From the NCBI GenBank assembly GCA_021325555.1, contig JAJPGY010000037.1, positions 1-64,000 on the forward strand: a stretch of 64,000 nucleotides of DNA, read 5' to 3'. Numbering within the stretch: position 1 is the first letter of the stretch; each line of letters opens with the position of its first letter. Position numbers and translations under genes: made by a program. This document shows, piece by piece, positions 18,468-25,843 of this stretch. This DNA is from Pseudomonadota bacterium. Lineage in GTDB: Bacteria; Cyanobacteriota; Vampirovibrionia; Obscuribacterales; Obscuribacteraceae. Under the pieces are notes generated by a model, which made no database searches, had not been told where the DNA came from, and saw only the letters and a list, made by a program, of their open reading frames with translations.

Positions 18468-21400
18468 TCTCGATTCCTCTCTGGGAGCGGTTGACCAGCG
18501 TGTAGAGCGCCGGCAGGACGACAAGGGTAAGGGCGGTCGCCGACAGCAAGCCGCCTATGATTACGATCGCAAACGGTCTCTGGCTTTGAGAGCCGATGCC
18601 GGTGGACACCGCCGCCGGAAGAATGCCGAGCATGGCCACGGTGGCGGTCATCAGCACCGGGCGCATGCGGCTGAGAGCGCCCTCGTATGCCGCCTGGGCC
18701 GCGGTGCGGCCTTCGGTGGTGCGGAGGTGGTTTATGTAGCTAACCAGGATGACGCCGTTTTGAACCGCGACCCCCGATAGGGCGATGAAGCCGATTGCCG
18801 CCGAGATGCTGAAATAAGTGTGGGTGACCAGCAGCGCCGCGACCCCGCCGAGCCCGGACAGGGGAACGGCGGCCATGATCAGCAGGGCATTTTTTTGAGA
18901 TCCGAAGGCGCCGAGCAGAATCAGGTACACCAGAAGCAAGGTAAGAGGGACGATGAGCATGAGACGCTGATTGGCCTGCTGCTGGAACTCATACTGGCCC
19001 GCCCACTGCAGCCTGTATCCTTCCGGGAGGTGAACCTGCCGGCTTATCTTCTGTTGAGCCTCCTGCACCGCGGATCCCAGGTCCCGACCGCGCAGGTTGA
19101 TGCGCACGTACATTACCCGCGAGTTGCGCTCGCGGGTAATAAAGGCTGCTCCGTCCGCGTAGGTAATCGAGGCCATCGTGGCCAGCGGAACCGAGCTTAT
19201 CGGCCCGGGCGGGTCGATTAGGATGTTATCCAGCGCCCGCTCGGTGCTGCGATACTCGCGTGAGAATCGCAGGCGCACCGGGAAGCGCTTTTCCCCGTCG
19301 ATGAGCTGGGTCGCCACCTTGCCGCCGACCGCCGTCTCAATCAGGTTCTGAATATCCGAGGCATTGACGCCGTAACGGCTGGCCTGATCTCGATTGATCA
19401 CTATGCGGTACTGCGGCTGCCCGAGCAGCTGGCTGTTGGCCACATCCACCAGCCCGGGCACGGTGGACACTATATCGGCCACCTGATTGCCAAGCCGCTG
19501 GAGAACTTCCAGGTCGGGACCGAAGATCTTGATGGCGAGCGCGCCTTTGGCTCCGGCCACGGCCTCGTCGACGTTGTCCTGAATGTACTGGCTGAAATAG
19601 AGGAGCAGGTTCGGAACGACGCTCAGCTCCTTGTTCATCGCCGCGATCAGCTCTTGCTTGTTGCGATGAAATTCCGGGCGCCATTGCCCGGCCGGTTTGA
19701 GGTCCAGGAACAGCTCTATGTTGCTGAACAAGCTGGGATCGGTGCCGTCGTCCGGACAGCCGGTCTGGCTGGTCACGGCGCGCACTTCGGGGAAGCGGGA
19801 GAGTATCTCGCGCAGGCGGCGGGCCGTCTTCACCGACTCTTCCAGAGATACCGATGTCGGCAGCACCGTCGCCCTCAACCAGATGTTTCCCTCGTCGAGG
19901 GCCGGCAGAAACTCCGACCCGACGGTGGTCGCCAGCAGGAGGGTAAACGCAACACAACCGAGCGCTGCCACCATTACCAGTCCGGCGTTTCGCAACGACC
20001 ACTGCAGGATCGGCTTGTAGGTGAAATGCGCCACCTGTATGACCGGGCTTACCCGATGGGACATCTTGCCGCGCAGGAGGAAGATTCCGATCAGCGCCGG
20101 GACGATGAAGAGAGCGGAGAAGAGCGCTCCCAGGAGCTGGAAGTTCATCGTAAAGCACAGCGGGCGGAAGAGCCGTCCGGCGACCCCTTCGAAGGCGAAA
20201 ATTGGCAGGAAGCAGGCCATGATGATGACAATCGAGAAGAGGATCGGCGGGCCGACCTGCTGGGCGCATTTGAGCACCAGCTCCGATTTTTCCTCCCTGG
20301 GAGCCTTGTCGGGCAGCGCGCGCATTCGCGAGTACGCGTGCTCGACCATCACCACCGCGCCGTCGACGATGATGCCGAAATCGATGGCGCCGAGACTGAG
20401 CAGGTTGGCCGGTATATGCAAGACATCGAGCAGAAGAAACGCCACGCATAAGGACAACGGAATGACAACGGACGCGACAAGCCCGCTGGTCACGTCGAAG
20501 AGGAATATGATGAGGACGGCTACCACCAGGAGGATACCTTCGAGAACGTTGTGGAAGACCGTTTCCATGGTCCTCTGAACAAGCTCCTGGCGGTCGTACA
20601 GCTTCTCCAGGGCGATACCGTCCGGCAACGACGCCCTTATTTCGGGGAGCTTCTGGTACAGCCGCTCCACGACCTTCGAGGCGTTCTCACCCCGCCGCAT
20701 GAGAACGATGCCTTCCAGCGCGTCGTCATCATCGTTCTTGCCGAACTGCCCCAGACGCAGCCCGGGACCGATCTCGACGGTGGCGATGTCTTTGATTCTG
20801 ATCGGGGTGCCGTCCTGCGTGTTGGAGACGACCACGCCCTTGATGTCGTCGACGCCCTTGAGAAGAGCGAGGCCGCGCACCACATAAGCTCTACCGTTCT
20901 TTTCGATGTAGTTGCCGCCGGCCGTGGCGTTTGAGTTTTGAATCGCCTGGAAGACCTGGGACAGCTGAATCCCGTACGAGACCAGCTTCCTGGCGTCTAT
21001 GTCCACCTGGAAGTTCTTGGTCGGGCCGCCAAAGCTCACGACATCGATAACGCCCGGTATCTGCTTGAAAGCCCTCTCCAGCTGCCAGTCCTCGATCGCC
21101 CGCCTGCTCATCGGCGAGAAGTATTTGGACTCCAGCGTGTATCGATAAATCTCGCCGATGCCGCCCGAGTCGGGATCCAGCCCGGGCTGGATCCCGTCCG
21201 GCAGATCCGCCTGAGCGATCCGCTCCAGAACCTGCTGCCGGTTCTGGAGCTGCACGGTGCCCTCGTTGAAGACCACCGTGATCACCGAAAGCCCGAGGAT
21301 GGAGATCGAGCGCATCCAGCTCTCGCCGGGAATGGCGTTCAGCTCCTTTTCCAGCGGGACGGTGATCAGGCGCTCGACATCCTCGGCGCCCTTGCCCGGG

Positions 21401-21567
21401 GCCAGGGTGATTATTCTCACGGTCGGGTTGGTGAACTCTGGATAGGCCTCGGTTTCCATGGTGAAATGGGCCCAGATGCCGCCGGACAGGATCAATAAGA
21501 TGGCCAGTACGGCCAGATACTTGCGCCGGTAGAAAAGCTCGATCGAGGCGCTCAGCAGCCGTCTCAA
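18436..21567 (-). CDS. CzcA-like heavy-metal efflux RND pump
   Basis: 1043-aa inner-membrane proton/substrate antiporter. The TTG start at 21567 has an excellent AAAGGAGG six bases upstream and overlaps the preceding stop (TTGA). The architecture is standard: TM1 (KYLAVLAILLILSGGIWAHF), a large porter/docking loop, six TMs, a second loop and final TMs. The fourth TM carries DFGIIVDGAVVMVEH, the signature of the heavy-metal (HME) subgroup and its proton-relay acidic residues. Substrate is probably a divalent or monovalent metal cation; which one is not readable here. It works with the adaptor and one or more of the three outer-membrane proteins. Confidence 0.95.
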   Translation of the reverse strand: MRRLLSASIELFYRRKYLAVLAILLILSGGIWAHFTMETEAYPEFTNPTVRIITLAPGKGAEDVERLITVPLEKELNAIPGESWMRSISILGLSVITVVFNEGTVQLQNRQQVLERIAQADLPDGIQPGLDPDSGGIGEIYRYTLESKYFSPMSRRAIEDWQLERAFKQIPGVIDVVSFGGPTKNFQVDIDARKLVSYGIQLSQVFQAIQNSNATAGGNYIEKNGRAYVVRGLALLKGVDDIKGVVVSNTQDGTPIRIKDIATVEIGPGLRLGQFGKNDDDDALEGIVLMRRGENASKVVERLYQKLPEIRASLPDGIALEKLYDRQELVQRTMETVFHNVLEGILLVVAVLIIFLFDVTSGLVASVVIPLSLCVAFLLLDVLHIPANLLSLGAIDFGIIVDGAVVMVEHAYSRMRALPDKAPREEKSELVLKCAQQVGPPILFSIVIIMACFLPIFAFEGVAGRLFRPLCFTMNFQLLGALFSALFIVPALIGIFLLRGKMSHRVSPVIQVAHFTYKPILQWSLRNAGLVMVAALGCVAFTLLLATTVGSEFLPALDEGNIWLRATVLPTSVSLEESVKTARRLREILSRFPEVRAVTSQTGCPDDGTDPSLFSNIELFLDLKPAGQWRPEFHRNKQELIAAMNKELSVVPNLLLYFSQYIQDNVDEAVAGAKGALAIKIFGPDLEVLQRLGNQVADIVSTVPGLVDVANSQLLGQPQYRIVINRDQASRYGVNASDIQNLIETAVGGKVATQLIDGEKRFPVRLRFSREYRSTERALDNILIDPPGPISSVPLATMASITYADGAAFITRERNSRVMYVRINLRGRDLGSAVQEAQQKISRQVHLPEGYRLQWAGQYEFQQQANQRLMLIVPLTLLLVYLILLGAFGSQKNALLIMAAVPLSGLGGVAALLVTHTYFSISAAIGFIALSGVAVQNGVILVSYINHLRTTEGRTAAQAAYEGALSRMRPVLMTATVAMLGILPAAVSTGIGSQSQRPFAIVIIGGLLSATALTLVVLPALYTLVNRSQRGIENVRVTSSTGA

Positions 21568-22340
21568 GACAAGCCTCCTTTAGGCATTGCCGCCGGGTGG
21601 CCGGTGTCCGTGCCAACAAAAATGCCGCTCGATGAAAGCGGCATTGCAAATGAATATGCGGGCTCGTGAGCCTGGACAACGGCTGCGGCCTCTTCGGCGG
21701 CGTAGAGCTGATACTGCCCACCTCGCATGGCCAGGAGCAGGGACGGGCCGCTGCCGCAGGCAGGAGAGCCGTGCCCGTTTGCGATCCCGATTATCGTTGC
21801 TCGCCGGCTGAAGGAATCTGAAAGATATCCGCTGCCCCAGAACTTATTGTCGTGGCGGTGAACCAGCTCGTAAGCAGGAGCTGTCTTTTCAACCCGGGCC
21901 CGCTCGCTCCTTGTGGCCGAAGGGGGGAGCAATCTCAATGAAGGTCCCCGTTCGGACCGGCAAAACGCAGCAGCATGAGGATGCTGTGACGGGGCAGCCG
22001 GGACTGGAATGACTCCGGCAGCGGAAACGTACAGCATCCCCAGGACCACCGCCTTCTTTCTAAGAAGCGCTGCCGATCGTGCGTCGCGGAACACCGCCTT
22101 CGGGATAATCGCGCAGGCTGCCAGTAGCAGCAGGGGCACGATGCACAGGTCATCGGCAAGCCCGTTCGGCAGCCAGTCGGGATGCAGATCGCACGGACAG
22201 GCCAGATAGACCGGGGCCAGCCAGACCAGCAGGCGCGCCCAGGCAGAAACCCGGGAATCGCGCCAGCAATAGCGGGCGATGGCGACGAGCTGCGTTATCT
22301 GTCCCAGGAATCTGTCGGTCACTGATGAGAGCGCTATCAC
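21564..22340 (-). CDS. DUF1232-domain membrane protein heading the efflux operon
   Basis: 258 aa. Residues ~20-85 fit the YkvA/DUF1232 family: WARLLVWLAPVYLACPCDLHPDWLPNGLADD is the typical D-x-I-P-D-x-x-P-x-x-G-x-x-D-D pattern, followed by a hydrophobic helix. A second hydrophobic segment (VVLGMLYVSAAGVIPVPAAP) follows near 95-115. The C-terminal ~140 residues are not recognised; they contain GSGYLSDSFSRRATIIGIANGHGSPACGSG and look globular. GTG 22340 has no Shine-Dalgarno but lies about 15 nt from the predicted transcription start. Its stop overlaps the czcA-like start. DUF1232 has no agreed biochemical role, so its function in the pump operon is unknown. Confidence 0.75.
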   Translation of the reverse strand: MIALSSVTDRFLGQITQLVAIARYCWRDSRVSAWARLLVWLAPVYLACPCDLHPDWLPNGLADDLCIVPLLLLAACAIIPKAVFRDARSAALLRKKAVVLGMLYVSAAGVIPVPAAPSQHPHAAAFCRSERGPSLRLLPPSATRSERARVEKTAPAYELVHRHDNKFWGSGYLSDSFSRRATIIGIANGHGSPACGSGPSLLLAMRGGQYQLYAAEEAAAVVQAHEPAYSFAMPLSSSGIFVGTDTGHPAAMPKGGLS

Positions 22341-22361
22341 GTGTGATTTAGCAAGTCATGA

Positions 22362-22370
22362 ATTCTAGCA
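22362..22370 (-). promoter_or_regulatory. extended -10 promoter element of the RND operon
   Basis: On the minus strand TG-C-TAGAAT (22370 to 22362) forms an extended -10, ending 21 bases before the GTG at 22340. No convincing -35 is present, as is common with extended -10 promoters. Confidence 0.45.
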
Positions 22371-22425
22371 CACAGGGCGTGCTCGTCTGAGCGACTAGCT
22401 GTCCCGACAAGTGTGCGTCCGCCAC

Positions 22426-22457
22426 CTCAAAAGCGGCCCTGCAGGGCCGCTTTTGAG
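22426..22457. terminator. 32-bp perfect palindrome, bidirectional terminator-like
   Basis: CTCAAAAGCGGCCCTG (22426-22441) is followed immediately by its exact reverse complement (22442-22457). As RNA on either strand it gives a GC-rich stem with A4 before and U4 after the core, the form of a bidirectional intrinsic terminator. It lies between the promoter of the RND operon and two small minus-strand frames, so it best fits as their terminator. A dimeric operator is the alternative. Confidence 0.55.
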
Positions 22458-22563
22458 CCGGTTGCCATGGCCGGGGGCGCAGCGGGGCGGTGCTGCTGCC
22501 AAGTTCATTACGTTGAATTCAGGTCAAGAGCTCAACGGAATGCCCGGGTTCGATGGAGCACAT

Positions 22564-22698
22564 TCATGGCTCCAGCACCATAAACGCCAGTGTGAACACC
22601 GGTCCGACCACGGGGATGCTGCCGAGCAGCGTCTCGGCTATCCACAGGACTGCCCGGCTGCCCAGCGTGTTGCGAACGGTTCGATTGCGGTTGCGCAT
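22564..22698 (-). CDS. small membrane-type protein, 44 aa
   Basis: Short frame with a strong ribosome-binding site (AGAGGAGGG about seven bases before the ATG). The protein starts with a basic segment (MRNRNRTVRNTLGSR) followed by a hydrophobic helix, residues ~16-41, containing the GSIPVVGPVF turn. That turn resembles the LIPxVGD turn of DUF4112-type membrane proteins, but the chain is far shorter. The codons are ordinary for this genome. It sits between another small frame upstream and the 32-bp palindrome downstream, suggesting a compact transcript. A regulator or accessory of the adjacent efflux operon is possible; nothing proves it. Confidence 0.5.
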   Translation of the reverse strand: MRNRNRTVRNTLGSRAVLWIAETLLGSIPVVGPVFTLAFMVLEP

Positions 22699-22740
22699 GG
22701 CAGAGCCCTCCTCTACGTGCAGGTGGAATTCACGTCGAGA

Positions 22741-22786
22741 CGGGCGTAAAGACCCGAGAAACTTTCAGCCCCTGTCCTTACGCCCG
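22741..22786 (-). promoter_or_regulatory. inverted repeat between two small frames
   Basis: CGGGCGTAA (22741-22749) and TTACGCCCG (22778-22786) pair perfectly over 9 bp around a 28-nt loop. On the minus strand the first arm contains the stop codon of the 26-aa frame and the stem stands before the 44-aa frame. This arrangement would allow translation of the first frame to alter access to the second. I could not match it to a known riboswitch class. Confidence 0.35.
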
Positions 22787-22858
22787 GCTGCTACTCGAAG
22801 GGCGCCCCAGGAGTCTGGCGAGCATATATGCATCGACTCGGTTCAGTGCGATGAGCAT
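22778..22858 (-). CDS. possible leader peptide, 26 aa
   Basis: ATG at 22858 has GGAGGAAG with about seven bases' spacing from the GGAGG core, a better ribosome site than many longer genes here. The peptide begins MLIALNRVDAYMLARLLGRP and ends SSSRA. It has no run of one amino acid as in classical attenuators. Its stop codon lies inside an inverted repeat. It could be a translated leader for the 44-aa gene downstream or a genuine small protein. It could also be chance, although the ribosome site argues against that. Confidence 0.35.
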   Translation of the reverse strand: MLIALNRVDAYMLARLLGRPSSSSRA

Positions 22859-22977
22859 AGAGCTTCCTCCGGGACCGGAGTGACATTGATGACTGTAGAA
22901 TCAGTTTAACCCGATCGCGCCCGCGCGCGCAACCCGGGGCGTCTGCTCAACGGCTATGGCGAGATACCGCGTGTTGC

Positions 22978-23559
22978 ATGAGCTTCAATCTTCAAGAGCT
23001 GGATTATAAAACGCTTGTCGCGCTGCACAATTGCGTATGCCCTGCCCTTACCTGGGCCGCATGGATGCTGGCGACCGTATCCTGGGCGGGTGGGTGCGGC
23101 TGGTTGATAGTTCTGGTCCTCTGGCGCGGGGGTCACCGGCGCTTCGCGGCACAACTGGCTCTGTCACTCGTCTCCGGTCTGGCGTTGACCGAGTTGTTGA
23201 AGCATCTGTTTCATCGGGCGCGGCCGGCGGTTGTCTATCCATACCTTATCAACCTGCCGTTGCCGGATCTTGGTCAGGACCGGTATTCCTTCCCCTCGGC
23301 GCATAGTGTTGTCGCCGGCGCCTTTGCGTCTGTCGTCATCTGCAACTGCCGGGACTGGCGGGGCTGGCTGGCGGTTGCAATTGCCGTTTTGATAGGGGCC
23401 GCCAGAGTCTATCAAGGCATGCACTGGCCCAGCGATGTTGCCGCCGGGTGGCTGCTCGGCGTGGCGGCGGGGGCGATTGCCGTGCGGCTCGGCAGGTTCT
23501 TGCCCGGAAACGCTGCCCTGGCTGAGGCTCCCGGCCGTCAGGAAAGCCCGGAAGAGTAG
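22978..23559 (+). CDS. PAP2-family phosphatase, membrane-bound
   Basis: 193-aa phosphatidic-acid-phosphatase/undecaprenyl-diphosphatase-type enzyme. All three motifs are present: KHLFHRARP (residues ~78-86), PSAHS (~109-113) and RVYQGMHWPSDVAAG (~142-156), with catalytic His in motifs 2 and 3. Five to six membrane helices surround them. Likely substrates are lipid phosphates such as undecaprenyl diphosphate or phosphatidate; the sequence does not decide. There is no clear Shine-Dalgarno before ATG 22978. The 3' end overlaps the converging MFS gene by 22 bases. Confidence 0.9.
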   Translation: MSFNLQELDYKTLVALHNCVCPALTWAAWMLATVSWAGGCGWLIVLVLWRGGHRRFAAQLALSLVSGLALTELLKHLFHRARPAVVYPYLINLPLPDLGQDRYSFPSAHSVVAGAFASVVICNCRDWRGWLAVAIAVLIGAARVYQGMHWPSDVAAGWLLGVAAGAIAVRLGRFLPGNAALAEAPGRQESPEE

Positions 23560-24899
23560 CGGGCTTTTATTTCGGCGTCCGGGTGCTGGAACAAGATGAT
23601 CCCGGCTACCGAGGAGACGGTCAGCGCGCCCAGGAGCAGGAATGCCGCGTTGAAGTTGCCGGTGACCTGCACCAGCCAGCCGGTAAGCGCCGGCGCGACA
23701 ACGCCGGAAGCCGCGAAGAAGCAGTCCATGACACCAAGGCTGGTGCCCACCCTGTCCCTGGCCAGATCAGCATTGAGCGCGTAGAAGGCCGCATTCGGCA
23801 TGAGCCCGAGCCCGACGCCCAGCGATATGAGCGTAATCGCCGCCGGCAGCGAGTGGATGAAGGCCAGCGGCAGAATGCAGGCGGCCGAAAGCAGCTGGCA
23901 GATCCAGATCATGTGCGATCTGGCTATGCGCGCGCTTCCAGTCTTGAGCCAGAGCCAGTCGGACAGGCAACCGGCGAGGGTAAGCAAGATCGCCGCCGTC
24001 AGCCAGGGCGCGATCAGGAAAATCCCCACCGTTTTCAAGTGTAGATCGTAGGTTTTCTCCAGGTAACCGGGCAGCCATGAGAGGGCGAAGAAGAGCAGAT
24101 AGCCGAAGGCGAAAAATGCGAAGTTGTTGGAGGCCAGCGCCGGGTGAAAAAGCATGAAACGCCAGGTTGTTCTGCCCGAGCGGAGATGCGCGCCGGTGGG
24201 CTCCTCGTCCCCCGACAGCCCGGCTCGCAGCGGCAGCCCCTCCCTTATCCACTGAAGCTCCTGCGCCCTCACGAACGGTGAGTTCTCCGGATAGTCCCTG
24301 AAAACGCGGTACCAGACAACGGCCCAGATGAGTCCGAGGCTTGCCAGGATGACGAAGGTCGCCTTCCAGCCGCAACCGGCAATGAGCTGCGAGATGAGCG
24401 GGGCGCCCACGACAGAGGCGAGCGGCACAGCCGACAGCCCGATCGCTGAAGCACGCGCGCGCTCCGACAGCGGCAGCCAGTCGCTGACCGTGCGTGACAG
24501 CGCCGGAAAGCTCGGGCCCTCGGCCAGACCGAGCATGGTTCTAAGCAAGCACAACATCCAGAAACCGTTTGCCGCACCCGTAAGCCCTGTGACGGCGGAC
24601 CAGACCACGGCTGCGCCCGCCCAGACCTTGCGCGCTCCCCACCTGTCCACCAGGATCCCGCCGCCGACCGTCATCACCATGTAGCCGACGCCGAAAGCCG
24701 CCGCGATGAAGCCGAAGTCCTCGTAGCTGAGTCCGAACTCCTTCTGCAGCGGCCCTATCGCATAAGAGATGGCCGACCTGTCAAGGTAGCTGATGATCGT
24801 GATCAGGAAAGCGAGGGCGACAACGACCCAGCGGAAACCGCTCTTCGACGCGCCGGTTTGTCTGGTTGGCTGAATAGATCCGGTGAGGTTCATGTCCAT
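23538..24899 (-). CDS. MFS transporter, anion:cation symporter type
   Basis: 453-aa major-facilitator protein with twelve predicted membrane helices. The first loop motif reads DRWGARKVW (residues ~75-83), and SYLDRSAISYAIGPLQKEFGLS in TM1 and GLAEGPSFPALSRTVSDWLP after TM4 are typical of the ACS group that carries hexuronates, glucarate, tartrate or phthalate. ATG 24899 is chosen because the upstream extension is Ala/Arg-rich with no ribosome site. The specific substrate cannot be deduced from the neighbours. It is transcribed away from the LTXXQ-like gene and converges on the PAP2 gene. Confidence 0.88.
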   Translation of the reverse strand: MDMNLTGSIQPTRQTGASKSGFRWVVVALAFLITIISYLDRSAISYAIGPLQKEFGLSYEDFGFIAAAFGVGYMVMTVGGGILVDRWGARKVWAGAAVVWSAVTGLTGAANGFWMLCLLRTMLGLAEGPSFPALSRTVSDWLPLSERARASAIGLSAVPLASVVGAPLISQLIAGCGWKATFVILASLGLIWAVVWYRVFRDYPENSPFVRAQELQWIREGLPLRAGLSGDEEPTGAHLRSGRTTWRFMLFHPALASNNFAFFAFGYLLFFALSWLPGYLEKTYDLHLKTVGIFLIAPWLTAAILLTLAGCLSDWLWLKTGSARIARSHMIWICQLLSAACILPLAFIHSLPAAITLISLGVGLGLMPNAAFYALNADLARDRVGTSLGVMDCFFAASGVVAPALTGWLVQVTGNFNAAFLLLGALTVSSVAGIILFQHPDAEIKARYSSGLS

Positions 24900-25101
24900 A
24901 GCCGTATCTTTTGCCCGCCGCCCGGCGAGCGCCCTTCCCGGCGCTGCCCGGGCGACCGAACAGACTGGCAATAATGCCTCAGATATTCGTTGATTGCAAG
25001 ATTGAACTTTTTTGCCCCCGGATTCGTATTACTAAGTAAGCGGACGCTGCCAGCAGTAAGCGGCCGGACTCATCCAAACGAAACTCAGGAGAAACCATAT
25101 T

Positions 25102-25680
25102 ATGAACATAAAGAAGAATCTGGCCCTGGTGGCGGGGCTTGGCGCAGTCCTCAGCGGAGCGAGCCCGGCCTGGGCGCAGCTGGCGACGCCGGATCCTGAC
25201 CAGACGCCGCCTGCCGACGAGATCACCGTTGTCGATCCCGGGCTCATCGCCGCCCTGCCGGTGCCGGCCGGACCGCGCCGGCTCGCCAGCGGGCCGGCGG
25301 CCGGCTGCGATCGCTCGTTTGCCGGCGTTCTCAAGGGCGATCTGGCGCTGACCGATGACCAGTATGAGAAGCTCTTCGGGATCAAAAAACAGCTAAAAGA
25401 CCAGGCGGGACCGAAGATTGTCGCCCTGAGATCGACGGAGCGAGACCTGAAGGATGTGATGAGCCAGGCGCAGGTAGATCGCAAGAAGGTTCTCGACCTC
25501 CAGTCGAAAATCAACGATCAAAGGGCCGACCTGGCAAATCTGCGCGTGCAAAGCCGCCTGGACGCCCTCGATGTGCTGACCGATGCCCAGCGCAAGCAGC
25601 TTCGCCTGCGGATGATCAAGGGCGGCCTGTCGATGAAGGCGCCGGGGCCCTGCGCGCACGCCCGTGTCAACAGCCAGTAA
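25102..25680 (+). CDS. periplasmic LTXXQ (Spy/CpxP-like) protein
   Basis: 192-aa secreted helical protein. Signal peptide MNIKKNLALVAGLGAVLSGA ends near SPAWAQ. After a Pro-rich linker the mature domain has two LTxxQ-type motifs, LALTDDQYEKLFGIKKQL (~81-98) and VLTDAQRKQLRLRM, separated by a long charged helix with heptads (VDRKKVLDLQSKINDQRADL). That is the pattern of Spy/CpxP/ZraP-like periplasmic chaperones or metal-stress proteins. A clear ribosome site, AGGAGA, precedes the ATG. Homology is at motif level only; the role in envelope stress is inferred. Confidence 0.75.
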   Translation: MNIKKNLALVAGLGAVLSGASPAWAQLATPDPDQTPPADEITVVDPGLIAALPVPAGPRRLASGPAAGCDRSFAGVLKGDLALTDDQYEKLFGIKKQLKDQAGPKIVALRSTERDLKDVMSQAQVDRKKVLDLQSKINDQRADLANLRVQSRLDALDVLTDAQRKQLRLRMIKGGLSMKAPGPCAHARVNSQ

Positions 25681-25843
25681 TCGAGCCGCTCTTCCCCGCC
25701 CGCCCGGCGAAGCCCCCGGAGGTGCTGGCTTCCCGCCCGCGCCGGGCAGGCGGCCTTCATGCCGGCAGCATGCTCCCCCGCCTGTTCCCAAGCAACAGCA
25801 ATCTGAGACAATTGCTGGAGAAGGACGCGCTGATTAAACAGGA

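Noticed and set aside
22741..22786. Possible metal (NiCo/czcD-type) riboswitch ahead of the efflux operon
   Set aside because: Only a single stem is clear; the four-helix junction and conserved loops of that class could not be found by eye.
22411..22909. Two overlapping plus-strand frames (112 and 118 codons) between the efflux operon and PAP2
   Set aside because: They run through the 32-bp palindrome or the inverted repeat and lack ribosome sites, while short minus-strand frames in the same place have good ones.
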